Shown here piece after piece: positions 9,053 to 17,622 of a stretch of 64,000 bases of DNA. The stretch covers positions 1,368,001-1,432,000 of the forward strand of contig NZ_CP019702.2 of assembly GCF_002005205.3 (NCBI RefSeq), read 5' to 3'. Each line of letters opens with the position of its first letter. The first letter of the stretch is position 1. The notes under the pieces are model-generated. The model ran no database searches, was not told where the DNA came from, and saw only the letters and a program-made list of their open reading frames with translations. Origin of the DNA: Rhizobium rhizogenes. GTDB taxonomy: Bacteria > Pseudomonadota > Alphaproteobacteria > Rhizobiales > Rhizobiaceae. The position numbers and the translations under genes were made by a program.

Positions 9053-10507
9053 ATGCATCTGAATGATCCCACACTTCTGGGTGAAAAAGTGCCTGTGGCT
9101 GGCCGCTGGATCGGTTGCGATGGCCGCGAAACCGCGACCATTCACAACCCCGCGACGGGGGAGATCGTCGGACAGGTTCCCGAACTCGGCGCAGCGGAAA
9201 CGCAGGAAGCTATCGCTGCCGCGGTGATTGCCCAGAAGGAATGGGCGCGCCGCACCGCCAGTGAGCGTGCGACTATTCTGAAGGCGTGGCACCGGCTCGT
9301 CATGGAAAACCGCGACGATCTCGGCATGATCCTGACGCTGGAACAGGGAAAGCCGCTCACTGAGGCCAAAGGCGAAATCGCCTATGGCGCAAGCTTCATC
9401 GAATGGTTTGCCGAAGAGGCACGCCGCATCAATGGCGAGACGCTGCCCGGCCATCAGCCGGACAAGCGCATTCTGGTTCTGCGCCAGCCGGTCGGCGTGG
9501 TTGCGGCCATCACGCCGTGGAATTTTCCCAATGCCATGATTACCCGTAAAGTCGGCCCGGCGCTGGCCGCCGGCTGCGCGGTGGTGTTGAAGCCTGCGCC
9601 GCAGACGCCGTTTTCGGCCATAGCACTTGCCATTCTCGCCGAGCGTGCCGGCCTGCCGCTTGAACTTTTCAGCATCGTGACCGGTCCCGCCGCTGAAATA
9701 GGTGGCGTGCTGACGGCAAGCCCGGATATTCGCCTTCTGACCTTCACAGGCTCGACCCGCACGGGAGAACACCTTTACAGACAATGCGCGCCGACCATCA
9801 AGAAACTGGGGCTGGAGCTTGGCGGCAATGCGCCTTTCATCGTTTTCGACGATGCCGATCTCGATGCCGCCGTGGAAGGCGCTATCCTTGCGAAGTTCCG
9901 CAACAATGGCCAGACCTGCGTCTGCGCCAACCGTCTTTATGTGCAGGGCGGCGTGTATGACGCCTTCGCTGAAAAATTCGCACGCGCCGTCTCGCAGTTG
10001 AAAGTCGGCAACGGGCTGGAGGAGGCAAGCGTTCTCGGTCCGCTTATCGATGGCAACGCCGTCGCCAAGGTGGAAGCGCATATTGCCGATGCGCTTTCGA
10101 AAGGCGCCGAGATCGCCACAGGGGGCAGAAGACACGCGCTGGGCGGCAATTTTTTCGAACCGACGATCCTGCGCAATGTCGATGCCGGCATGCAGGTGGC
10201 GCGTGAGGAAACCTTCGGGCCGCTTGCCCCGCTTTTCCGTTTCGAGGATGAAGCGGATGTGATCGCGCAGGCCAACAATACCGATTTTGGCCTCGCCTCC
10301 TATTTTTATGCGCGTGATCTTTCCCGTGTCTTCCGGGTTGCCGAAGCGCTGGAATACGGCATGGTCGGCGTCAATACGGGGGCGATTTCCACGGCCGAAG
10401 CGCCATTCGGCGGGGTCAAGATGTCGGGGCTCGGGCGGGAAGGGTCTCGCCACGGTATCGAGGAATATACCGAACTCAAATATGTCTGCATTGGTGGCAT
10501 CAGCTGA
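9053..10507 (+). CDS. gabD: NAD(P)-dependent succinate-semialdehyde dehydrogenase (TgnE/GabD-like)
   Basis: A 484-residue aldehyde dehydrogenase closest in pattern to GabD. It has ITPWNFPNAMITRKVGPALA, the catalytic Glu in LELGGNAPFIVFDDADLD, the catalytic Cys in NNGQTCVCANR and the tail GGVKMSGLGREGSRHG. The ATG at 9053 follows GAGGG at a good distance; a TTG at 9038 overlapping the ATPase stop is the alternative. It oxidises succinate semialdehyde to succinate, which would complete the proposed trigonelline pathway and pass carbon to the TCA cycle. It is the last gene of the operon and converges on the TetR gene 17 bases later. Confidence 0.88.
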   Translation: MHLNDPTLLGEKVPVAGRWIGCDGRETATIHNPATGEIVGQVPELGAAETQEAIAAAVIAQKEWARRTASERATILKAWHRLVMENRDDLGMILTLEQGKPLTEAKGEIAYGASFIEWFAEEARRINGETLPGHQPDKRILVLRQPVGVVAAITPWNFPNAMITRKVGPALAAGCAVVLKPAPQTPFSAIALAILAERAGLPLELFSIVTGPAAEIGGVLTASPDIRLLTFTGSTRTGEHLYRQCAPTIKKLGLELGGNAPFIVFDDADLDAAVEGAILAKFRNNGQTCVCANRLYVQGGVYDAFAEKFARAVSQLKVGNGLEEASVLGPLIDGNAVAKVEAHIADALSKGAEIATGGRRHALGGNFFEPTILRNVDAGMQVAREETFGPLAPLFRFEDEADVIAQANNTDFGLASYFYARDLSRVFRVAEALEYGMVGVNTGAISTAEAPFGGVKMSGLGREGSRHGIEEYTELKYVCIGGIS

Positions 10508-10524
10508 AAGCAGGATGCCGCCGG

Positions 10525-11139
10525 TTACGCCAGCAGCCCGCGCATGAGCAGGTCGAGATGAACTTTCAGAACGGCCTGCCTGTCCAGACTGCGCCGATCA
10601 TCGAAAATCAGCCGGAACACCAATGTTCCGACCACGGGTGACATGACGACCTTGGCGAGTTCGGGCGGATTGGCCCTGAACCTTTTTTTCGCCACGCCCT
10701 CATTGAGGATCGCGTTGATGTGTCCCAGCACCGGCGCCATCAGAACGTCATGATGCTGATCGATGAGATCAGGAAACTTCGCGCCCTCCGCAACGACGAA
10801 GCGGAACAGTTCCCGCATCCGCCTGTCATCGACAAGGGTTTCGAACAGGAATTCGAGCAGCAGGCGAAGCTCCTCGACGGGATCGTCGGAGGTACGGGCA
10901 TAGGCTTTGAAAGCCTCCTGAAACGGCCTGCCGACATGTTCGATCATCGCGGCAAACAGGGCTTCCTTGGTTTCGAAATAGACATAGACCGTCCCCTTCG
11001 TCACCCCGACCCGGTCGGCAATGTCCTCGACCCGCGTCGCCGTAAATCCCCTTTTGGTGAATTCCTCAAATGCGGCATCGAGAATTTGCAACGGACGTTG
11101 TATCTTCTGTTCTGCACGTGTCAGTTTTGTTTTTGTCAT
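10525..11139 (-). CDS. TetR/AcrR family transcriptional regulator of the RND operon
   Basis: A 204-residue repressor-type protein. The N-terminal TetR helix-turn-helix covers about residues 12-60 (ILDAAFEEFTKRGFTATRVE, then VTKGTVYVYFETKEALF). A C-terminal ligand-binding helical domain contains VGRPFQEAFKAYARTSDDP and the TetR_C-like segment VMSPVVGTLVFRLIFDD. It is transcribed divergently from the efflux operon, the standard arrangement for AcrR-like control. A palindromic operator candidate lies in the shared intergenic region at 11384-11403. The inducing ligand is unknown. Confidence 0.88.
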   Translation of the reverse strand: MTKTKLTRAEQKIQRPLQILDAAFEEFTKRGFTATRVEDIADRVGVTKGTVYVYFETKEALFAAMIEHVGRPFQEAFKAYARTSDDPVEELRLLLEFLFETLVDDRRMRELFRFVVAEGAKFPDLIDQHHDVLMAPVLGHINAILNEGVAKKRFRANPPELAKVVMSPVVGTLVFRLIFDDRRSLDRQAVLKVHLDLLMRGLLA

Positions 11140-11383
11140 GACCCCGGCTCCTTACGTATTTTCGGCGCGTGCCCTTCTATCCGTCGTGAGCGGCGGACGT
11201 CATTGATGGCCTGCCTATCGCACCGGCACAAAAACCGGAATCGATTTTTGCAGGTGGTGCGTGGTTCAGTCTGTCAGCCCATTCCCGGTGTCTCCCAAGA
11301 ACGCCCGGGTAAATCTTCGATAGTCATCCGGGAGCCCGGCGTCACGCCCAAACGGTTCCCGGATCGGCGGCACAAGAATTTCA

Positions 11384-11403
11384 TTGACTATTCAGTCAGT
11401 CAA
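11384..11403. promoter_or_regulatory. Palindromic operator candidate for the TetR regulator
   Basis: An outer inverted repeat TTGACT (11384-11389) / AGTCAA (11398-11403) encloses a nested TGACT-N4-AGTCA (11385-11398). It lies 36 bases upstream of the first adaptor gene, where it would overlap the promoter, in the 299-base divergent region. Nested dyads of this kind are typical TetR-family operators. Binding itself is inference. I saw nothing else distinctive in 11140-11438. Confidence 0.6.
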
Positions 11404-11438
11404 ATATTATAGGATTGGGCGAAGATCAAGAGGTCACC

Positions 11439-12515
11439 ATGAAAACCATTCTTATCGCGCTGGCGGTTGGCGGTGTTTTTGCCCTGTCGTCCTGCAGCAA
11501 TGAAGAGCCGCCGGCCGAAAAACCGTTGCGGACAGTTGATGTGGTCACGGCGGTGAAAAAGCCGGTCGATCGTGGCAGCGTCATCACCGGGGAAGTGAGG
11601 GCACGGGTCCAGACGGACCTGTCCTTCCGGGTCAGCGGCAAGATCACCGAGCGGCTGGTGGATGTGGGTGCGCGGGTGAAAACCGGACAATTGCTCGCCC
11701 GCATCGACCCCGAAGAGCAGAAGGCCGACATCGATGTCGCCGTGGCCAACCTGCAATCCGCCGAAGCGCAGCAGACGCAGGCGCAACTGACGTTCGACCG
11801 CCAGCAGAGCCTGTTCAAAACACAGGTCACTTCGCGTTCAGCGGTCGACAAGGCCCAGGAAACCCTGCTCACCACGCAGGGCGCGGTGAGATCGGCGCAG
11901 GCGCAGCTCGACACCGCACGTGACGCGCTGTCCTATACCGAACTCAGAGCCGATGCGGACGGTGTGATTACGGCGCGCAACGTCGAAGTCGGCCAGGTGG
12001 CGCAAGCCGCACAGCTCGTTTTCACGCTGGCACATGATGGGCCGCGCGATGCGGTTTTCGATGTCTACGAATCGCTGTTCCTCGAGCGTGATATCGACAA
12101 TCTCGTCAATGTCAGCCTGCTGTCGGATCCGTCCCGCACGGTTGCGGCGCCGGTGCGGGAGATTTCCCCGACGATCGATCCGGACAATGGGACGATCCGG
12201 GTCAAGGTTGGCCTCAACGGCGATCTGACCATGCCACTCGGCGCGCCGGTCTCCGGCCATTTCCGCTTCAAACAGGTCGATGCCATCGAGCTTCCATGGT
12301 CGGCGATGGCCTCGCAGAACGGTCGCCCCGCAGTCTGGCTGGTTGATCCGCAGTCCTCGGAGGTCGCCATGCATCGGGTCGAGGTTGCCGATTATGAGAC
12401 CGGCCAGTTCGTTGTCGCGGGGGGGCTCAACCCCGGCGATATCGTCGTCACCGGCGGGACCAAATTTCTCCGGACCGGTGAAAAGGTCGCCTATGAAAAG
12501 GGGCAGGCACAATAA
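11439..12515 (+). CDS. RND efflux periplasmic adaptor subunit 1 (membrane fusion lipoprotein)
   Basis: A 358-residue HlyD/AcrA-type membrane fusion protein. The N-terminus MKTILIALAVGGVFALSSC is a lipoprotein signal with lipobox LSSC, so the mature protein is lipid-anchored at Cys19. The barrel-sandwich hybrid (TDLSFRVSGKITERLVDVG, VEVGQVAQAAQLVFTLAH) flanks a coiled-coil hairpin of about residues 95-160, which is rich in Gln and Ala. I start at the ATG at 11439 after AAGAGG; an upstream TTG would hide the signal peptide. The stop overlaps the second adaptor start by one base (TAATG). Adaptors link an inner-membrane RND pump to an outer-membrane channel. Confidence 0.9.
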   Translation: MKTILIALAVGGVFALSSCSNEEPPAEKPLRTVDVVTAVKKPVDRGSVITGEVRARVQTDLSFRVSGKITERLVDVGARVKTGQLLARIDPEEQKADIDVAVANLQSAEAQQTQAQLTFDRQQSLFKTQVTSRSAVDKAQETLLTTQGAVRSAQAQLDTARDALSYTELRADADGVITARNVEVGQVAQAAQLVFTLAHDGPRDAVFDVYESLFLERDIDNLVNVSLLSDPSRTVAAPVREISPTIDPDNGTIRVKVGLNGDLTMPLGAPVSGHFRFKQVDAIELPWSAMASQNGRPAVWLVDPQSSEVAMHRVEVADYETGQFVVAGGLNPGDIVVTGGTKFLRTGEKVAYEKGQAQ

Positions 12516-13600
12516 TGTTCAGGATCAACAGAAGCTTGTTTTTGCTCATTGCGGCAATCGCAGTCTCTTCCTGCCAGGAAAAGCAGGAAGCCGCCGCGGA
12601 GGCACCGCGCCCGGTGCTCTCCGTTGTGGTGGAGGAGAAGTCGGCGGATGCGCTGCGCCTCACCGGCACGGTGGAATCGCGCATCCAGACCGACCTTGGT
12701 TTTCGCGTTCTCGGCCGGATCATCGCCCGCAATGTCGATGTGGCCGATCTGGTCAAGAAAGGCGACGTGGTCGCGTCGATCGATCCGCTGGCGCTGGAAC
12801 TTTCGGTGAAAAGCGCCCAGTCCGATCTTTCCAATGCTGAGGCGCAGCTCGCCAATGCGGTCACGACCGAACAGCGCCAGCGCGTGCTGGCTGAGGCCCG
12901 CAGCGGCACGGAAGCGGCACTGGAAGAGGCCGAGCAGGCCACGCGCACTGCCAATGCCTCTGTCGCCAAGGCCCGCGCCAATCTGGACAAGGCCGAGGAG
13001 CAGCTGGGTTATGCGCAGCTGCGTGCGGAATTTGACGGTGTGGTGACTGCCACATCAGGTGAAATCGGTCAGGTCGTTTCCGCCGGGCAGACGGTGGTGA
13101 CCATCGCCCGGCCGGAAGTGCGTGACGTTGTGGTGGATGTTCCGCAATTTGCGGCGCAGCGGCTGGAAATCGGCTCGACCTTCGAGATTGCCCTGCAGCT
13201 CGATCCGAAAATCCGCACCACCGGTGTAGTGCGCGAAATCGCCCCGGAAGCTGAAACGGCGACGCGAACGCGCCGCACGAAAATCAGCCTGCAGGATGCG
13301 CCGCCGGCATTCCGGCTGGGGTCCGTCGTCACGGCTCTGGCCCTTGCAGCATCCGAACCGCAGATCACGCTTCCCGCATCGGCCCTGCTGAAGACAGATA
13401 ATGGATGGGGCGTCTGGATCGTCAATGCCGATACGGCGACGGTGACCTACCGCCCGGTCACGATAGAGGGCGAGCCGGTCGAAAGCGGCAGCGTGCGTAT
13501 CACCGGCGGCGTCAAGCCCGGTGAGCGTGTCGCCAGCGCCGGCGTTCACAAGCTTAAAGATGGGCAAGCCATCAGGATCGATCAGGAGGTCCGTCAGTGA
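12515..13600 (+). CDS. RND efflux periplasmic adaptor subunit 2 (membrane fusion lipoprotein)
   Basis: A 361-residue second membrane fusion protein with its own lipoprotein signal (MFRINRSLFLLIAAIAVSSC, Cys20). The lipoyl/barrel-sandwich segment is TDLGFRVLGRIIARNVDVAD, the coiled-coil is Ala/Glu-rich (about 95-165), and GEIGQVVSAGQTVVTIARPE returns to the hybrid fold. It differs clearly from the preceding adaptor, so this is not a recent tandem copy. Two different adaptors before one RND pump is the arrangement of TriABC in Pseudomonas, where both adaptors are needed for function. The stop overlaps the pump's GTG start by four bases. Confidence 0.9.
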   Translation: MFRINRSLFLLIAAIAVSSCQEKQEAAAEAPRPVLSVVVEEKSADALRLTGTVESRIQTDLGFRVLGRIIARNVDVADLVKKGDVVASIDPLALELSVKSAQSDLSNAEAQLANAVTTEQRQRVLAEARSGTEAALEEAEQATRTANASVAKARANLDKAEEQLGYAQLRAEFDGVVTATSGEIGQVVSAGQTVVTIARPEVRDVVVDVPQFAAQRLEIGSTFEIALQLDPKIRTTGVVREIAPEAETATRTRRTKISLQDAPPAFRLGSVVTALALAASEPQITLPASALLKTDNGWGVWIVNADTATVTYRPVTIEGEPVESGSVRITGGVKPGERVASAGVHKLKDGQAIRIDQEVRQ

Positions 13601-16600
13601 AGAAGTTCAATCTTTCCGACTGGGCGCTCGAACACCGTTCGCTCGTCTGGTACTTCATGCTGGTCTTCGTTCTCGCCGGCGTTTTCTCCTATCTCAACCT
13701 CGGACGTGAGGAAGATCCGAATTTCACCATCAAGACGATGGTGATCAGTGCGCAATGGCCCGGTGCTTCGGCGGAGGAAGTGGCCCGGCAGGTGACCGAC
13801 AGGATCGAGAAGAAGCTCGAGGAACTCGACAATCTCGATCACCTGCGCAGCCAGACGGTGGCCGGCCGCACGACGATCTTCGTGGAACTGGTACCGGAAA
13901 CCAAGGCGCGCAACGTCGAACCCACCTGGGTGCGGGTGCGCAACATGATCGGCGATATCAAGGGTGATTTCCCCTCCGGCGTCGTCGGCCCCTTCTTCAA
14001 CGACCGCTTCGGCGATGTCTATGGCAATATCTACGCCTTCACCAGCGACGGTCTCAGCCAGCGGCAATTGCGCGATCTGGTGGAGGATGCCCGTGCGAAG
14101 GTTCTGACCGTCGAGAATATCGGCAAGGTCGATGTCATCGGTGCGCAGGACGAGGCGATCTATCTGGAATTTTCCACGCGGCAGATCGCGGCACTCGGCA
14201 TCGACCAGCAGTCGATCATCAAGACGCTGCAATCCCAGAATGCCGTCACGCAGTCCGGTTTCGTCAATGCTGGACCTGAACGCGTCGCGTTGCGTGTCAG
14301 CGGCCAGTTCACCTCGGAAGACAGCCTGAGGTCCATCAATCTGCGCGTCAACAACAGGTTCTTCCCGCTGACGGAAGTGGCGACGATCAGGCGCGGTTAT
14401 GTCGATCCGCCATCCTCGCTGTTCCGTTTTAACGGCCAGCCGGCCATCGGCCTTGCAATTGGCATGAAAACGGGTGCGAACCTCCTGCATTTCGGCGAGG
14501 CGCTGGATGCGCAGATGAAGCGCGTGGTGGCGGACCTGCCTGTTGGCGTCGATGTGCACCGCGTGTCCGATCAGCCGGCCGTGGTCGATGAGGCCGTTTC
14601 CGGCTTCACCTCGGCCCTGTTCGAGGCGATCGCCATCGTTCTCGTCATCAGCTTCATCAGCCTTGGCCTCAGGGCCGGCATGGTGGTTGCCGTCTCCATT
14701 CCGCTCGTGCTGGCGATCACCTTCGTTTACATGGAATACAGCGGCATTTCGCTGCAACGTATTTCGCTCGGCGCTCTCATCATCGCGCTTGGCCTTCTCG
14801 TCGACGATGCGATGATCGCGGTCGAGATGATGGTCGCGCGGCTTGAGGTGGGAGACGATCTCAGAAAGGCGGCGACCTATGTTTATACCTCGACCGCCTT
14901 CCCGATGCTGACGGGTACGCTGGTCACGGTCGCCGGTTTCATTCCCGTCGGCCTCAACAACAGCGCGGCGGGTGAATTCACCTTCACGCTGTTCGTGGTG
15001 ATTGCGGTTTCGCTGATCGTGTCGTGGATCGTCGCGGTCCTGTTCACGCCGCTGCTGGGCGTGACGATTTTGCCGAGAACGATGAAGTCCCACCACGAGA
15101 AGAAGGGCCGCTTCGCCTCCGCCTTTTCCTGGCTTCTCGGCCGGGCACTGCGCTGGCGCTGGGTGACGATCCTCCTTACCATTGCACTGTTCGGTCTTTC
15201 CGTCGGCGGCATGAGCCTCGTGCAGCAGCAGTTCTTCCCGTCATCCGACCGCGTGGAGCTGATTGTCGACTGGAATCTGCCGCAGAACAGCTCGATTGCT
15301 GAAACCAACCGGCAGATGGCGCAGTTCGAGCAGGAGATGCTGGCCAAGAATACGGATATCGATCACTGGACGACCTATGTCGGCGAAGGCGCGCCACGTT
15401 TCATCCTGTCCTTCGACGTGCAGACGCCTGACGTCACCTTCGGCCAGACGGTGATCGTCACCAAGGGGCTGGACGTGCGTGACAAGGTGCGCGCCGAACT
15501 GCAGGATTACCTGAACCGGACATTCCCCGGCACTGACGCCTTCGTGAAATTGCTCGATATCGGCCCGCCGGTCGGAAAACCGGTGCAATATCGCCTGAGC
15601 GGTCCGGACATCCAGAAGGTCCGCGAACTCGGACAGCAATTGTCGGGCATCGTCGGCGAACACCGGCTGCTGTCCAACATGGTCATGGACTGGAACGAGC
15701 CGACGCGTGTGGTCAAGGTCGATGTCCTGCAGGACAAGGCCCGCCAGCTTGGCGTCTCGTCGGAAGATATCGCCAATGCGATGAACAGCATTGTCGAGGG
15801 CTCTACCGTCACCCAGGTCAGGGACGATATCTATCTCGTCAATGTGGTGGCGCGGGCGCAGATGTCCGAGCGTGGCTCCATCGAGACGTTGCAGAACCTG
15901 CAATTGCCGGCGACGAACGGCAAGGCCGTACCTCTCTCGGCCATCGCCAATTTCCGCTACGAGCTGGAGCAGCCGACCATCTGGCGTCGTGACAGGATAC
16001 CGACGATCACCGTCAAGGCCGCCATTATCGGCCCGACGCAGCCGGCGACGATCGTCGAGCAGCTGAAGCCGAAGATCGAGGCATTCCAGAAAACGCTTCC
16101 CGTCGGCTACAAGCTGGAGACGGGCGGTTCGGTGGAATCCAGCGCGGATTCGCAAGCGCCGATCATCGCCGTGGTGCCGCTGATGCTGTTTGCGATGGCG
16201 ACGATCCTGATGATCCAGCTGCAAAGCTTCAGCCGGTTGTTCCTGGTCTTCGCCGTGGCGCCCACGGCCCTGATCGGCGTCGTGGTGGCGCTGCTCTTCT
16301 CCAATGCGCCCATGGGCTTCGTCGCCATTCTGGGTGTGCTGGCGCTGATCGGCATCCTGATCCGCAACTCGGTCATCCTTGTCGTGCAGATCGAGCATCT
16401 GAGGAGCGAAGGGGTTTCGGCATGGCACGCCGTCATCGAGGCGACCGAGCACCGCATGCGGCCGATTATGCTCACGGCGGCGGCGGCCACACTTGCCCTT
16501 ATCCCCATCTCGCGGGAGATATTCTGGGGGCCGATGGCCTATGCGATGATGGGCGGTATCGTGATTGGCACGGCCCTTACGCTGCTTTTCCTGCCGGCAC

Positions 16601-16668
16601 TTTATATCGCGTGGTTCCGTATTCCGCGTGAGGATGACGAGCCGAAAGGACAGGACGCAACGGCCTGA
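13597..16668 (+). CDS. RND family efflux permease (TriC/AcrB-like)
   Basis: A 1023-residue RND pump. The first membrane helix is near residues 14-32. A large periplasmic loop follows, starting with the family motif LNLGREEDPNFTIKTM. Helix 4 carries the proton-relay pair in LGLLVDDAMIAVE (Asp403-Asp404), equivalent to the essential acidic pair of AcrB. A second periplasmic loop and helices 8-12 complete the fold. The GTG start at 13597 is seven bases after AGGAGG and overlaps the previous gene. It exports hydrophobic compounds using proton motive force through both adaptors. No outer-membrane factor follows, so a chromosomal TolC-like channel is presumably shared. Substrate unknown. Confidence 0.92.
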   Translation: MKKFNLSDWALEHRSLVWYFMLVFVLAGVFSYLNLGREEDPNFTIKTMVISAQWPGASAEEVARQVTDRIEKKLEELDNLDHLRSQTVAGRTTIFVELVPETKARNVEPTWVRVRNMIGDIKGDFPSGVVGPFFNDRFGDVYGNIYAFTSDGLSQRQLRDLVEDARAKVLTVENIGKVDVIGAQDEAIYLEFSTRQIAALGIDQQSIIKTLQSQNAVTQSGFVNAGPERVALRVSGQFTSEDSLRSINLRVNNRFFPLTEVATIRRGYVDPPSSLFRFNGQPAIGLAIGMKTGANLLHFGEALDAQMKRVVADLPVGVDVHRVSDQPAVVDEAVSGFTSALFEAIAIVLVISFISLGLRAGMVVAVSIPLVLAITFVYMEYSGISLQRISLGALIIALGLLVDDAMIAVEMMVARLEVGDDLRKAATYVYTSTAFPMLTGTLVTVAGFIPVGLNNSAAGEFTFTLFVVIAVSLIVSWIVAVLFTPLLGVTILPRTMKSHHEKKGRFASAFSWLLGRALRWRWVTILLTIALFGLSVGGMSLVQQQFFPSSDRVELIVDWNLPQNSSIAETNRQMAQFEQEMLAKNTDIDHWTTYVGEGAPRFILSFDVQTPDVTFGQTVIVTKGLDVRDKVRAELQDYLNRTFPGTDAFVKLLDIGPPVGKPVQYRLSGPDIQKVRELGQQLSGIVGEHRLLSNMVMDWNEPTRVVKVDVLQDKARQLGVSSEDIANAMNSIVEGSTVTQVRDDIYLVNVVARAQMSERGSIETLQNLQLPATNGKAVPLSAIANFRYELEQPTIWRRDRIPTITVKAAIIGPTQPATIVEQLKPKIEAFQKTLPVGYKLETGGSVESSADSQAPIIAVVPLMLFAMATILMIQLQSFSRLFLVFAVAPTALIGVVVALLFSNAPMGFVAILGVLALIGILIRNSVILVVQIEHLRSEGVSAWHAVIEATEHRMRPIMLTAAAATLALIPISREIFWGPMAYAMMGGIVIGTALTLLFLPALYIAWFRIPREDDEPKGQDATA

Positions 16669-16680
16669 TGTCGAAGCGGG

Positions 16681-16701
16681 GTGAGGGCGTGGCGTCCTCA
16701 C
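16681..16701 (+). terminator. Possible terminator after the RND operon
   Basis: GTGAGG (16681-16686) pairs with CCTCAC (16696-16701) around a 9-base loop, 12 bases after the pump stop codon. The stem can be extended by GGG/CCC with a bulge. No long T run follows (CCCATAAAAATGG), so Rho-independent termination is plausible but weak. Confidence 0.35.
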
Positions 16702-16776
16702 TCCCATAAAAATGGCCATCGTCGTTGTTCCGGCGGGCTGGATAATGTTAGGAAGGTCGGCTTAGCCGCGAGAGCG

Positions 16777-16806
16777 GCGGCCGTCCTTTCGTTTCTGGAC
16801 GGCCGC
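16777..16806. repeat. Perfect 10-bp inverted repeat upstream of the GntR gene
   Basis: GCGGCCGTCC (16777-16786) is matched by GGACGGCCGC (16797-16806) with a 10-base loop. It directly follows a smaller CCGC-GAGA-GCGG hairpin. There is no T tract. It may be a residual terminator or transcript-end structure between the efflux operon and the regulator. Function unknown. Confidence 0.45.
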
Positions 16807-16905
16807 ATGGTCTGGCGTATCGAATCCGCATGTCGCGCCCTGTAATATCTTTCAGGATTTTGCGCCGATACTGCTGGTCATACTGGGGTGCAGGAGGGTT
16901 GAAAG

Positions 16906-17622
16906 ATGGGCGGGTTGTCGGATTGGCTTGCGGAGGCGCAGCCGATCAATCGCAAGAATGCCGCAGAAGCGGTGTTTGAGGATATACGCTCCGCCATTAC
17001 TTCCGGGCAGCTTGCAGTCGGCACCCGGCTGCCTTCCGAAGCCCATCTGGCGGCACGATATGGCGTCAGCAGGCCGATCATTCGCGAGGCATTGCGATCA
17101 CTCCAGACTTTGGGGCTGACACAGACCCGCACCGGAAGCGGCACCTATGTGATGACGCCGACGCCGCCTTCCGAACTGAATTACGGCGCTTATTCCGCCC
17201 GAGATCTTATCGAGGCGCGGCCCTTCATCGAGGTGCCGGCGGCCGGATGGGCGGCGCTCAGGCGCACCGATGCGCAACTGGAGATATTGCTGCACCTCTG
17301 CGACCGGATGGAAGCCGAAGAGAGGCCGCATCCCTGGGTGCTGCTGGACGGGCAGTTCCACTGCGCCATCGCGGAGGCTTCGGCCAATGGCCTGTTTGCC
17401 AAAGTGGTCGCCGATGCCCGCGAGGCCGTGTCTCAGCAATCCGAGATGGTCAATCTGATGGCGGGCCGTCGCGTTGCGTCGAATTACGAGCACCGCCGGA
17501 TCGTCGAAGCGATCCGGCGGGGTTCAGCACCCGAGGCGCGCGAGGCGATGGAACTTCACCTTGGGCAGGTGAAGCAGGTGGTGACGACGATCATTGGAGA
17601 AGATCGGGCTCGTCAACCGTAA
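16906..17622 (+). CDS. GntR (FadR subfamily) transcriptional regulator of asparagine/aspartate use
   Basis: A 238-residue regulator. The N-terminal winged HTH covers about residues 22-88 (AVFEDIRSAITSGQLAVGTRLPSE, then YGVSRPIIREALRSLQTLGL). The all-helical FCD effector domain covers about 100-230 (EARPFIEVPAAGWAAL, HCAIAEASANGLF, HRRIVEAIRRG). FCD regulators typically sense carboxylic acids. The 3' end overlaps the convergent aspartase gene by 32 bases. Its position next to aspartase, permease and asparaginase, and two matching operator candidates at 19052 and 19160, suggest it controls that module, like AnsR in Rhizobium etli. The target is inferred. Confidence 0.85.
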   Translation: MGGLSDWLAEAQPINRKNAAEAVFEDIRSAITSGQLAVGTRLPSEAHLAARYGVSRPIIREALRSLQTLGLTQTRTGSGTYVMTPTPPSELNYGAYSARDLIEARPFIEVPAAGWAALRRTDAQLEILLHLCDRMEAEERPHPWVLLDGQFHCAIAEASANGLFAKVVADAREAVSQQSEMVNLMAGRRVASNYEHRRIVEAIRRGSAPEAREAMELHLGQVKQVVTTIIGEDRARQP

